In this document: positions 1 through 9,613 of the stretch, one piece after another | Position numbering within the stretch: position 1 is the stretch's first letter | Layout of the letters: every line of letters begins with the position of its first letter | Assembly (NCBI RefSeq): GCF_000499385.1 | Contig: NW_013654411.1 | Span: 12,501 to 25,108 of the forward strand | Direction: 5' to 3' | From: Eimeria necatrix | Lineage: Eukaryota > Apicomplexa > Conoidasida > Eucoccidiorida > Eimeriidae | Length of the DNA stretch: 12,608 nt | Position numbers and translations under genes: made by a program | The notes under the pieces: generated by a model | Database searches by the model: none | Told to the model about the DNA's origin: nothing | Seen by the model: the letters and a program-made list of their open reading frames with translations, nothing else

Positions 1-2
1 TG

Positions 3-103
3 CTGCAGCAGCAGCAGCAGCTGCTGCGTCGTGTTGCTGCGGACGTTGCTAAGTGGCGGAATAGAGCCCAGAGTGGGACCGCCTCTCCGGCTGCAGCAGC
101 AAT

Positions 104-159
<56 letters not shown>

Positions 160-176
160 TGCTGCCTCAGCACCCA

Positions 177-211
<35 letters not shown>

Positions 212-552
212 GCAACTGCTGCCTCAGCACCCACAGCAGCAGCAGGAGCAGCAGCGAGCGGAGCACTTGCAAGCGGCTGCTGTCTCCATTAATAACAGCA
301 GCAGCGCCGGAAGCAAGAGCGGGAGCAACAACAGCAGCAGCAGCAGCAGCGGCGGCGGTGCACGGGCGGCAAGCCCCACAACAAACGGCAGCAAATCCGG
401 CGGCAGCAGCAGCAGCAGCAGCAGCAGCAGTTTTGGCGGAGGCGGAGATGAGGGAGACGGCAGAGACGGCAAACGAGGCCTAAGGCTGTCACTTAACTCC
501 CCTGAAGGGTCAGAAGCAGAAGACAGCGAGGCTGAGGAGGAGGAGCCGCGGC

Positions 553-585
<33 letters not shown>

Positions 586-1583
586 CTTTTACCTTTGACG
601 ATCCTGCAGTGTCGTGGGAGGACTGGAACCCGTTTGCGCTGCGACACAAGCAGCAGCTGCTGCTGCTGCAGCGGCTGCAGCGCGAGGAAGAGGAGGAAGA
701 TGAGGCAGCAGAAGCAGCAGAGCAAGCGGCCATCGCTGCAGCAGCGGCAGAGGGCAGCAGCAGCAGCAACAGCAGCACGGCAGACGAAACAGACGCAGAC
801 AGAGAAGCTTCGACCGCAGCCACGCAGCAGCAGCAGCAGCAGCAAGACCACCAAGAGCTAGGAAGAACAACAAAGGCAGCTGCAACGTCTGCAGAGCCGA
901 GGACGCCAAGGTCAAGGCAGCAGCAGCAGCAGCAGCAGCAAGGCAGTGCTGCAGATGCAGAAGACACAGAGGGTGAGGCTTCTCCCCGCTCAGCAGCAAT
1001 GCTGCGCTTCAGACCCAGCAAGGCAGCAGCAGCAGCAGCTATAGCAGCTGCAGCTGCTGCAGCAAGCCCTCGAAAGACTGCTAGACAGGCAGCAGCAACA
1101 GCAACAAGGCCCACAGCTGAGTTGCATGAGAGAGTCGGTTTAGTGCGACAGGTGCCGCTGCAGCCGCTGCAGCAGCAGCCGCTGCAGCAGCAGCCGCTGC
1201 AGCAGCAGCAACCAGCACTTCAACTGCAGCAAGACATGGAGCTGCTGCCGTCTCCGCGCATGCTGCCCTCCTTAGCAGTTTCATTTATAGTCAAAGGTAA
1301 GCTTCCCTGCAGCTTTGCTGCTGCTGTAGCAGCTGCGGTGCTGCTGCTGCGGCACTGCTGCTGCTGCAGCAGCGCCGCAGCAGCTACAGCAGCTGATGCT
1401 ACAGCATTTTCAATCTCGCTTCCGCTTCTTGCTGTTGAATTGCTGCAGTGGAGTTCATTCTGCATGCTCCATTGTTTTTAAAGTAAGTGCTGCTGCTGCT
1501 GCTGCTGCATGTTTACTGCAGGACAGAAGCGGTGGGTGTACGCAGTGAACGAACATCCACGCGCCCCCAAGAGGCAGCGCACC

Positions 1584-1616
<33 letters not shown>

Positions 1617-2641
1617 GCAGCTCAAGCAAGAGGCGATGCGTGGGTGCATTCTAGCGAGGATCCATGCATTGTTTGTGTCTCCCGTGCAAGAGACAACTGC
1701 GACAGTAACCGCAGAACTGACAGCAGCAGCAGCAGCAGCAGCAGTAGCAGCAGCAGCTGTAGTAGCAATGGCTGTGAGACGACGGAAGAGGAGACGGTAA
1801 GCTTCACTCAACTGTTAAGTCCGCGGTTGTTGCTGTTGCTGCTCCTGCAGTCTGCGACTTCGGGGTGCTGCGCCGCGTGTGGCTGCTGCTGCGGCTGCTG
1901 CTGCACCTGCTGCTTCACCTGCTGCTGCAGCTGCTGCTGCTGCTGCAGCGGCAAATGCTTTTGCTGCCGGCGTGTGTGTGGCTTCTGCAGATCCTGTGGA
2001 GCTACAGGCCAGGCCACGGGGTGTACGTGTCGCTGCTGGCAGTGGATGCTGATGCTGATATTGCTGCTGTTGTTGTTTGCCCTAAAAGGAAAAACAAGCA
2101 GAGGGACAGAGAGACAAGGGAAGGACAGCAGCAGCAGCAGCAGCAGCAGTTGCTGCTGCTGACACTCTCTGCAGGAATGACGCTGACTCTGCCTCCTTCT
2201 GGATGTCTCTTTAGCCGCAGCATCTCTTCCATGGCATTTACCCGCCTTCATGGGATGCAACAGCAGCATAATCAACAGCAGCAGCAGCAGCAGCAGCAGC
2301 AAAAGCCGCCGCTGCTGTTGCTGCTGCTTACGACAGACGCCTTGCTTTTCGGGCTATCGCTGGGGCGCCTGGCCCCTCCTTGTGACGCGCAGCCGAAGCT
2401 TGAGCTTCCGCTTCTACCGGCTGCTGCCGGTGCTGCAGCTGCTGCAGCTGCTGCAGCTGCTGCAGCAGAGAATGTGTGGGCGCCGCAGTTTCTGTTGCCG
2501 TTGCAGGGGCTCTGCTGCTGGTCGCAGCAGCAGGAGCAGCAACAGCAGCAGGAAACTGACTCGGTGCTGTGGGTGGAGGCTTACCGCGGCTGGGGTTCGC
2601 TGGGTAAGCTGTTCAACCCCCAGGCAAACGCAGCAGAAGTG

Positions 2642-2674
<33 letters not shown>

Positions 2675-3508
2675 CCAGAGGTGACAGCAGCAACTGAGGG
2701 ACAACCCGTGGGGGATCCGTCTTCCTTGCTGACACGTCTCTGCCCTGCTGCTGCTGCTCCTGCCTTCCTTTTGCTGCTGGTGGCTATGAGGTCGGGGCGC
2801 ATATTTTCTTGTCGTCTTTTCAGCAGGAGCGGAGGCACTCGCAGAAGCAGCAGCAGCAGCTGCTGCGGCAGCAGCAGGTGCTGCTGCTGCAGCGGCTTCA
2901 CAGAAAACCTGGCGTTTTTTGCAGATGAGTTTAAACGGATTGATGACCTGACGTACTCAGCGTCAGACTTCTTCTCCCTTGTTTCCTGGGCTTCCTTAAA
3001 GCAGCAGCGGCAGCAAGCTGCTGCTGCTGCTGCTGCTGCTGCTGAACCGGCGGGCGCCACCGAGCAGCAAGACGGCCTTAGCTGCAGCGACTCCGCAGGC
3101 AGCACTGCAGCAGATGAGGACTCAGCAGACACTCTCCTTGACCGCATCCAGCGCAGCAGTCCGGCACTGCAGGATGCGTGTAGCAGCTTTTGGGGCAGCA
3201 GCAGCAACAGCAGCAGCAGCCACAGCAGCAGCAGCAGCAGCAGCAAGGGCTTCTTAGCTAAGCTTGCTCAGCGGTTCCTGCTAGCGTCTATTGGCTTAAC
3301 TCCAAGTAGCTTGTCTGCACTGCGGCAGGCAAGAGGCCTCACTTTAATTCGCGAGTATTACGGCAAGGAGTGGCCTTCTGGCACTGCAGCAGCAAACACA
3401 GCAGCAGCAGCCAAAACAGCAGCAGCAGCCAAAGCAGCAGCAGCACCAGCAGCAGAGGCCGGTGCCGCAGTTGCCACTGCAGCGAATAGCACGGAGCAAA
3501 ACAAGCGC

Positions 3509-3545
<37 letters not shown>

Positions 3546-4771
3546 GCCGGAGCCCAGTGCTAGAGGCTGTAGCGAACTGCCCCATGCGCGTTTCGCTGCA
3601 GCACCTGCAGCACCAGGCAAGCAGCAAAAGAGAGAAATGCCTCAGCACTTTTCTTGTCTTTGCTGCAGTGCATGCAGACCTGTAAATGCCTTGCGTGGTC
3701 TGTAGGCTAGCCTCTAAGTTGCTGCTGCTGCTGCTGCGCTGCTGTGGTGCTGCTGCAGATCCTCTGTGCGCTGTACTTGGGCTCTCGCAAAGACTTCTCT
3801 CGCTGGCTGCAGCAGCTGCTGCTGCGGCTGACGGAGCTGCAGCAGGTGCAGCATCTTCTCTGTTTGGGGGAGACATTTGTGAGTACTGAGCTGCAGCTGC
3901 TTTCTCCGTGGCTCCTGGTGCTGCAGCAGCACGAGCAGCAGCTGCTGCGGCAAGGGATCTCGCTGCTGCTGCCGGATTCGGCGGCGGCCACCGAAAGCCC
4001 TGCTCCTGCTGCTGAGCCTGCAACAGCAGCAGCGGCTGCTGCTGTAGGTGAAGCTGCTGCAGCAAGTGCTGCTGCTGCATTCGGAGGCGTTGACTGGCGC
4101 GTATGGACGTCAGCGGGCGCGGACGGGGCAGCAGCAGCAGCAGCAGCTGCTGCTGCTCTGCAGAGCGTCGTTGCAGCACTTGCTGCTTCCGGCGAAGCGG
4201 CTGACGAGGAGGCCCAGTCTCTCAAGCAGGTAGGCGACATGAGGTGCAACAGCAGCAGCAGCAGCAGCGCGAAGACGGCAGCAGCAGCAGTAACAGCAGC
4301 AGTAGCAGCAGCAGCAGTAACAGCAGCAGTAGCAGCAGCAGCTAAGTAGGGGACCACCACGTGGCCCTTGCTGCAGCACGCACTTGCTCAGTAGCCTCGT
4401 AGCCCTGCCCCTGCAGCATTTGCTGCTGCGCAGCTTCCAGCTTTGTGTCCCCGCATGCATGCAGCGTGTCTGCTGCTCGTGTGGCTCTGCAGGCAGCAGC
4501 AGAAGGCGCGCAGCGGCTGCGGGCTGCTGCTGCTGCCCTTGCAGCAGCACGGGAGAAAATTTGGGCAGCAGCAGCTGCTGTTGAGCAGCTAGAAGTGCAG
4601 CGCGAGCACGTGCTGCGCTGCGCGTCCAGGTCAGAGCTGCTGCAGCAAATGACAGCAGAGGGAATGGCGAGAGCTGCCGCCGCAGCAGAAGCAGAAGCTG
4701 CTGCTGCAGCAGCAGCAGCAGATCTCTACGACCAGGCGGAGCTGGAAAAAGACATGATGGATGTCTTCTAA
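3..4771 (+). CDS. Unrecognised multi-exon, low-complexity protein with C-terminal coiled coil (5' partial, gene model incomplete)
   Basis: I do not recognise the family. Frame 3 is open from the left edge to an intron at 1297, so the gene probably starts upstream; the first in-window ATG is at 102, immediately before a Gln run. Supported junctions: donor GTAAGC at 1297 to acceptor TGCAG ending 1521 (phase 1, reads SFIVKGQKRWVYAVNEHP); donor GTAAGC at 2604 to acceptor TTTTTTGCAG ending 2924 (phase 1, reads YRGWGSLDEFKRIDDLTYSA); donor GTAGGC at 4230 to acceptor CTCTGCAG ending 4492 (phase 0). A further donor is likely at 1797, and an acceptor at 3758 (or 3718). Non-repetitive segments include an acidic Glu-rich stretch near 510-720, a basic APKRQR segment near 1565, a Leu-rich possibly helical segment at 3759-3960, and a coiled coil rich in Ala, Gln, Glu and Arg ending DQAELEKDMMDVF with TAA at 4769-4771. 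Long Gln, Ser and Ala runs separate these. The structure between 1797 and 2603 is unresolved. A nuclear or scaffold role is only a guess. Confidence 0.6.
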
Positions 4772-5222
4772 GCTCTGCTGCGGCGCTTGTCCCATTTGCT
4801 GCTCTTTGTCGCTGCCGGGCCGGGCGGCAGACAGCCACCGCATTCCTGCTGCAGCAGCCAGCAGCCGCCACAGCCAGCAGCAGCTGCTGTCGCTGCTGCT
4901 GCTGCTGCAGGCAGAGCCCACCGAAGCTAGAGGCATCTGCACCAGCTAAAGCGTGTGCCGCATCCACTTGCTGCGGCCGCTGTCTGTAAACAGGTGCTGC
5001 AGCTGCCGCTGCAACTGCCTACGCAACTGCTGCAGCAGCACAGCAGCAGCAGCAGCTGCTGCTGCTGCACCTGCGTAGGCACGAGCCGGCAGCCAAGGGA
5101 GTTCCCATGTCTTGTGTCTTTGTCTCTGTGTCAAGCCCTCAGCGCTGCGCTAACTGGCGCTTCTACTTCTATTAATTTCCTGAACCTGTCCGTGGCGCAG
5201 CCAAGCAGGCCACGGCGCTGCA

Positions 5223-5236
5223 GTGTACGTACACCC
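5223..5236. promoter_or_regulatory. TGTACGTACACCC palindromic element, copy 1
   Basis: GTGTACGTACACCC contains a perfect 12-base palindrome, GTGTACGTACAC, followed by CCC. It is one of four near-identical noncoding copies in the window, which makes chance less likely. It lies downstream of the first gene. A role as a DNA-binding protein site, for example for an ApiAP2 factor, is inference only. Confidence 0.3.
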
Positions 5237-5343
5237 GAGTACATCCAAACTCTTTAAACCGCAACGCATCGACCCGCACTTCTTCGTGCTTTCAATTGAA
5301 GAGCAACTGCTCTGTGTTCAAGTCCACGGACGCATTTGCCCCA

Positions 5344-5380
5344 AGGGTTTAGGGTTTAGGGTTAAGGGTTTAGGGTTTAG
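5344..5380. repeat. Interstitial telomere-like repeat (AGGGTTT)n
   Basis: Five AGGGTTT-type units stand in tandem, the middle one altered by a TTTA to TTAA change. TTTAGGG is the plant- and coccidian-type telomeric unit. The block is only 37 bases long and is flanked by ordinary intergenic DNA, so it is an internal telomere-like repeat, not a chromosome end. Confidence 0.85.
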
Positions 5381-5559
5381 TCGCCTAGCACTTGCCCCTA
5401 GGCTGTGGATTACTGCCTAGCTAGCTGCTAGTACCCCACTCGGGGCCGCAGCAGCCCGCAGCTACGGGCTGCAGCTGCTGCAGCTGCTGCAGCAAGACGC
5501 GAAGACTTGCTGCTAAATGCTGCGTCAGGGGTGCTGCTGCTGTTCCTGCCCCGCCCCTT

Positions 5560-6480
5560 AGTGTGCAGATCGCTTGATGAACACAGGGGCTGATTAGAGG
5601 CGCAAAAATCAAGAGAATAACTGAGAGGATTGGCTCTCTTTTGCGCTGCAGAGCGCAGCCGGCGAGCCTTCGCTGCGTTGAACGGCTGGTGTTTAGTGCT
5701 AGGCAACTTCAAGCATTTAAAAATGCGAAATGGCGTCAGCCATATCATTAGAAGCTGTATAAATGTGCTGCCCTGCGTCGTGGGCACACACTGCAGCCAC
5801 CAAGCAAGCCGCTGCAGTTAAAAGGACTGCCCCGGGGGTTCTGGTAGGCGGCTGTAATTGTGTGAACACGCAGCTAAAGCAGGGCAGAGACGTGAAAATG
5901 CAAAAATAAGGATAAGCAATAAATTTGGGAGGAAATAAACGATGCGGTGGAGGCTTCTCGTCGCGGCCGCTGCAGAGGGCAATGAGACAAGCTGCCTGTA
6001 CACCCGATTCCCTCACTGCCTCCACGCCATTTGCACCGGTGCAGCGCAGGCCAAAAACTCTACCTAAATGCCATTTCATGCAGAAAACAGGAATTTTAGT
6101 GTGTGCTGGTGCATTACGGGCCACAATGTCGCGGAAATCTTGAACGGCGCAGAGTATCGCTGCCTCGAGCTGCACGTCCTGCGGCGTCTAAAAGCGATAA
6201 CCTCGTGGCCTTACAAGCAGCAGCATCAAGTTGAACAAAATTTAAAAGAACAACGAAACGGTAGAAAAATTCCTTTGGTTAGTGTGTGCGTTCCTTCTGC
6301 CTCAAGGACATGATCTTGCGGATCTGCTGCCCCGGGCTGGACACAGTTCAGCGCTTGCAACGCTGCTTGTGCGCCTGCGCGTCTCGGCCCGATCATCGAT
6401 GTTCCCCCAGGGAAAATCTGTGAAACATTTGATTTTTAAAGTTGTTTTTGAATTTGCTTTACAGAGATACCGTCAGCGCT
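5560..6480. other. Repeat-poor intergenic island, no gene supported
   Basis: This is the longest stretch in the window almost free of CAG/CTG runs and satellites. Base composition is mixed and more A+T rich than the flanks. Open frames exist on both strands, the longest on the minus strand at 5717-6175, but none shows a recognisable domain or convincing amino-acid composition. A TGTACACCC half of the palindromic element occurs at 5997-6005. It could be the promoter-proximal region of the oxidase gene, or it could hold a small gene or noncoding RNA that I cannot recognise. Confidence 0.4.
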
Positions 6481-6776
6481 GGCGAACACTGCGCGGCGGG
6501 CTCGCTGCAAGACCGTTCCTTTCCCGAATTTGAACAGCAGCAGCAGCAGCAGCAGCAAAACGGGCGCGTGGGAGCAGCCCCTCGAAACTGTCCGGGTTCT
6601 CTCGTTCTCCAGGCTCGCAAAAGAAAGGTCCGAAAAAACACAAAATTCGTTTTTTTTCAATTTTTTGCAATTTTTCATGTCCTTCGACTTCCCGGGCGTC
6701 GGCCGCCGCAGATCTGGGCCTTCTCGATTCGCCGCTTTCCGACTTTTGTTTGCTTTCGGCCCAAGATGATGAAAGC

Positions 6777-6790
6777 TGTACGTACACCCC
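6777..6790. promoter_or_regulatory. TGTACGTACACCC palindromic element, copy 2
   Basis: TGTACGTACACCCC lies upstream of the oxidase coding region and about nine bases before an ATG near 6799. TGCATGC also occurs 3' of it (about 6797). The position would suit a promoter or leader element of the oxidase gene, but this is inferred only from the recurrence of the motif. Confidence 0.35.
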
Positions 6791-6940
6791 AGTCTTGCAT
6801 GCGGCTCTGTTGCTGCGCTGCTGGCTGGGACGCTGCAGCTGCAGCAGCAGCTCCTGCGGCCACTGCGTTCGCGCCTGCATGCGGGCCTGCTGCTGCTCTC
6901 TGCTGCTGGCTGCTGCTGCAGGCCCCGTGTTCTTGTTCTT

Positions 6941-7072
6941 TTGCTGCGCTGCGTCCAGTGTTCTCTCGTGTCTGTCCAGAGCTGCTGCTTGAGGGTTTCT
7001 GACTGGCAGCCAGCTGCAGCCGCAGACAGTGTAGTGTGTGCTTGTGTGTGTCGCCAGCGGACTGACCCCACC

Positions 7073-7110
<38 letters not shown>

Positions 7111-7244
7111 GTTTGCGTCGCTGCAGGAGGGCCCCGAAGAGCACCCAGACGAGGCCTTTCGCGAGGCCTGGGTGTCTTCTTTGTACGAGGCTCAGTCTTC
7201 GATCTGCAGCGCGGTGGAGGAGCTGGAGGCGAGTTTCGCGGCCG

Positions 7245-7284
<40 letters not shown>

Positions 7285-8033
7285 TGAGGGCGCGGCGCCC
7301 CGCGTCTGCGCGAAGAAGTTTGAAAACACCCGCTGGGAGAGGGGCCCCGGCCAGGGCGGAGGGCTCACGAGGGTTTTCCAAGAAGGCGCAGTCTTTTGCA
7401 AAGCTGCAGTGAACGTCAGCGCAGTCTACGGCTCTTTGCCTCTGTCTGCAGCTTTGGCCATGTGCCCGGGGGCCCGGGAGAAGCTGGAGGAGGCTTTGAG
7501 GGCCCCGCGCCGCTCCTCGGGGCCCCCGGGGGGCCCCCCGGGGGCCCCGCCCGCGCCCGTTGGGGCCCCCCCGGGGGCCCCCCAGGCCGCGGCGAGCGGG
7601 GGGCCCCCGCGGTGAAGTTCTTCGCCGCAGGCCTGTCGCTGGTGCTGCACCCCGCGCACCCCATGGCCCCCTCAGGCCACATGAACTACCGGCTGTTTCA
7701 AATATTCGGCGAAGAGGAAAGCGCCTACTGGTGGTTTGGAGGCGGCGCGGACTTGTCGCCGGCTTACGTTTTCGCGGAAGACTGCGAAGACTTCCACCGC
7801 GGGCTGCAGCAGCAGTGCCTGCGCTGCAGCAGCAGCTTTTACCCGCAGTTCAAGCGCTGGGCCGACAGCTACTTCTGGCTGCCCCACAGGCGCGAGGCCC
7901 GCGGCGTGGGGGGCATTTTCTTCGACGGGCTGAACTGGGGGCTGCGGGGGTTGGGGCCTTTGCGGGCCTTTTGCCTGGGGGGTTTGTTTGGCTTTGCGCC
8001 GCTCTACCTCCCCATAGTGCGCCGCCGCTCCGC

Positions 8034-8087
<54 letters not shown>

Positions 8088-8514
8088 CTGGCAGCAGCTC
8101 CGCCGCGGCCGCTACGTCGAGTTCAACTTGCTCTGCGACAGGGGCACCCGCTTCGGCTTCGCCTTGCCCGGCAGCAGGACCGACAGCATTTTGGCTTCCC
8201 TGCCCCTCCTGGCCCGCTGGGAGAACCCGGGGGGGCCCCCCGGGGGGCCCCCCGGGGGGCCCCCCGGGGGGCCCCCCGCCGAGGGGGCCCCCGGGGAGGG
8301 GGCCCCCGGGGAGTGGCCGCCGCCCGGGAGCCACGAGGCCCAGAGCCTCGAGGTGTTCAGACACCCCAAGGACTGGGTCCCCATCGACTCCAGCTTTGCT
8401 GCAGACTCCGAACTCTCCCCAGAAAGCCTCAGGCCCGCCTGCCTGCAGCCGCCCCCCGATGTTGCAGCAAAGGCCGCTCTAGACGCCGGGAACGAACAGC
8501 TAGCTGCCAGCTAG
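6941..8514 (+). CDS. Oxygen-dependent coproporphyrinogen III oxidase, with internal frame switch
   Basis: This enzyme (HemF/CPOX family, EC 1.3.3.3) oxidatively decarboxylates coproporphyrinogen III to protoporphyrinogen IX in heme synthesis. In frame 2 the secure part starts at 7127, after a (CTG)12 tract and a CTGCAG acceptor; 6941 is merely the first in-frame ATG of that open frame, so the true start and any upstream exon are open. Frame 2 gives NTRWERGPGQGGGLTRVFQEG and NVSAVYGSLPLSAALAM. From about 7608 the homology continues in frame 1: AAGLSLVLHPAHP (7630s), MNYRLF, WWFGGGADLSPAY (7729), YPQFKRWADSYFWLPHR, GVGGIFFDGL, WQQLRRGRYVEFNLL (8089), CDRGTRFG (8134), PGSRTDSILASLPLLARWEN and FRHPKDWV. 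The Asp of GGGADLSP and the Asp-Arg of CDRGT, implicated in the family's active site, are present. Insertions are 12 Gln (7247-7282), 17 Gln (8035-8085) and GGPP/EGAPG repeats (8230-8310). The terminal residues QLAAS and the TAG stop come from the downstream satellite. Identity is near certain; the 5' end and the 7500-7612 region are not. Confidence 0.93.
7500..7612 (+). other. G/C low-complexity tract spanning the reading-frame switch in the oxidase
   Basis: Upstream homology is in frame 2, which stops at TGA 7613-7615. Downstream homology is in frame 1, and VKFFAAG just before GLSLVLHP already fits the family. The switch must therefore lie in this run of G and C homopolymers, which in frame 2 encodes Pro, Gly and Ala repeats. 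One missing base, two extra bases or a very short intron would explain it. The only GT..AG pair I see with the right length is 7559-7596 (38 nt), which is very short. Confidence 0.75.
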
Positions 8515-8805
8515 CTGGCAGCTAGCTGGCAGCTAGCTGGCAGCTAGCTGGCAGGGAGGTGGCAGGGAGGTGGCAGGGAGCTTGCTGGGAGGTGGCGGCT
8601 AGCTGGCAGCTAGCTGGCAAGGAGGTGGCAGCTAGCCAGCAGCGTGCTGCGGGCGAGGTGACAGCTAGCTGGCAGCTAGCTGGCAGCTAGCCAGGCGCGG
8701 CTAGCTGATAGCGACATTGCAGCTAGCTGGTGGCTAGCTGGGAGCGAGCTGGTATCGAACTGGCAGCTAGCCAGGCGCGGGGACCTGGGCGCGGCTAGCT
8801 AGAGA
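8497..8805. repeat. CAGCTAGCTGG 11-bp satellite, with degenerate tail
   Basis: Five 11-base units start at 8497, 8508, 8519, 8530 and 8541; the first has one substitution. Degenerate copies follow, including CAGGGAGGTGG variants and isolated GCTAGCTGG units. The unit is nearly self-complementary (CCAGCTAGCTGG is a palindrome). The first two units encode the last five residues and the stop codon of the oxidase. Confidence 0.9.
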
Positions 8806-8847
8806 AAGAGCAGAGCCAACGACGCCTGCCGGCAGACAATAACCGGG

Positions 8848-8904
8848 TAGCTAGCTAGCTAGCTAGCTAGCTAGCTAGCTAGCTAGCTAGCTAGCTAGCT
8901 AGCT
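8848..8904. repeat. (TAGC)n tetranucleotide microsatellite
   Basis: About 14 uninterrupted TAGC units. The unit is self-complementary in register (AGCT), so either strand could fold into a long hairpin. It is derived from or related to the neighbouring GCTAGC satellite. Confidence 0.95.
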
Positions 8905-9020
8905 GCAGGGCGCGGGCGGCGTTGGGGCGGCAGGCAGCTAGCCAGCCGCGAGAGCCCTGCTGCTGGGCAGTTTGGATTTGCTGCCTGCGGGGCCCTAGGG
9001 GATTTGCAAGGGAGAGGCTG

Positions 9021-9066
9021 GCTGGGGCCCCACAGTGAGGTCTTGGGGCCACAGTGGGGCCCCAGC
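9021..9066. repeat. Imperfect 17-bp inverted repeat with GGGGCCCC cores
   Basis: GCTGGGGCCCCACAGTG (9021-9037) is the reverse complement of CACAGTGGGGCCCCAGC (9050-9066) except at one position, leaving a 12-base loop. Each arm is itself partly palindromic. It directly abuts an AT-rich tract. It could form a hairpin; no function is evident. Confidence 0.7.
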
Positions 9067-9129
9067 ATATATATTTATATACATACTTATCTATATATAT
9101 AATATATATTTATATATATATATATATAG
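9067..9129. repeat. AT-rich (TA)n microsatellite
   Basis: An almost pure A/T stretch of TA and TATATT units with two C interruptions, immediately 3' of the G/C inverted repeat. It contrasts sharply with the G+C-rich DNA on its left. Confidence 0.9.
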
Positions 9130-9190
9130 ATTTAGAAGTGACAGTCAATGTGTTGTATTTGGACCTGTTGTTTATTCAGTGTGGACGCTC

Positions 9191-9207
9191 GGGTGTACGT
9201 ACACCCC
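9191..9207. promoter_or_regulatory. GGGTGTACGTACACCC palindromic element, copy 3
   Basis: This is the most complete copy: a perfect 16-base palindrome, GGGTGTACGTACACCC, followed by one C. It lies in the intergenic region about 60 bases after the AT microsatellite. Its perfect symmetry suggests a dimeric protein site, which is inference. Confidence 0.4.
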
Positions 9208-9481
9208 ATGCTCTTGCCCCCGAAGGATTTGCCCCGCACCAGCTCCAGTGCCGGAGCTGCTGCAGACTTTATCTGATTCCCATTTATTTCGAACTCAGTT
9301 ATTTTCAGACATTATCTGTTCTTATTTATTTCAAAACCAAGCATTTTGGTTCTTTTTTATTTTAAAACCAAATATTTTCCTCCAATAATTGGTTCACAGG
9401 AATATACCGGCAAGCCCGCACAAGGCCGTGCGTCCAGTGCTGCTGCTTCAACTGCTGGTGCTGCTGCTGCTGTTGCGACTG

Positions 9482-9485
<4 letters not shown>

Positions 9486-9531
<46 letters not shown>
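9486..9531. repeat. (CTG)n run
   Basis: About 15 uninterrupted CTG units in intergenic DNA. The open frames over it on both strands are only poly-Ala, poly-Gln or poly-Ser and carry no other signal. Confidence 0.9.
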
Positions 9532-9532
<1 letters not shown>

Positions 9533-9613
9533 CTTTGCGGGGGCCTCCGGGCGCATCTGTAGGCCCTAGGGGCCCCCCATCCACTTGTGTTTGCTGCTGC
9601 GTTGGGCGTCAGC

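Larger units (their letters stand above)
4772..6940. other. Intergenic region between the unrecognised gene and the coproporphyrinogen oxidase
   Basis: No open frame here has recognisable protein features or splice-supported continuity. The first part (4772-5090) is triplet-rich and is probably 3' untranslated sequence of the upstream gene. It is followed by a TGTACGTACACCC element (5223), a telomere-like block (5344) and a repeat-poor stretch (about 5560-6480). From about 6536 short CAG/CTG runs return and probably belong to the 5' region of the oxidase gene. An upstream coding exon of the oxidase, for instance one starting at the ATG near 6799, cannot be excluded. Confidence 0.5.

Noticed and set aside
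224..1114. Long minus-strand open frame opposite the first gene
   Set aside because: It consists of poly-Ser, poly-Ala, poly-Leu and poly-Cys, the complement of the CAG runs, with no independent protein signal.
3358..4179. Minus-strand open frames of 200-270 residues across the first gene
   Set aside because: They are shadows of repeat-rich + strand exons whose phases agree across introns.
5300..5340. GTTCAAGTCC as the T-loop of a tRNA gene
   Set aside because: The flanking bases do not form the required five-base-pair T stem, and no anticodon or acceptor arm was seen.
5344..5380. True chromosome end
   Set aside because: Only about five units, flanked on both sides by non-telomeric DNA with genes.
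5717..6175. Minus-strand 152-residue open frame in the repeat-poor island
   Set aside because: No recognised motif, no splice or start support, and unremarkable composition; plausible as chance in a 900-base island. Cross-species conservation would change this view.
7560..8525. Long + strand open frame in frame 3 across the oxidase
   Set aside because: It is rich in Arg, Ala, Gly and Pro, as expected for an off-frame reading of G+C-rich coding DNA; frame 1 carries all the family motifs.
8497..8805. Regular 11-base repeats as a possible CRISPR array
   Set aside because: Units are directly tandem without unique spacers, and the DNA is eukaryotic in character.
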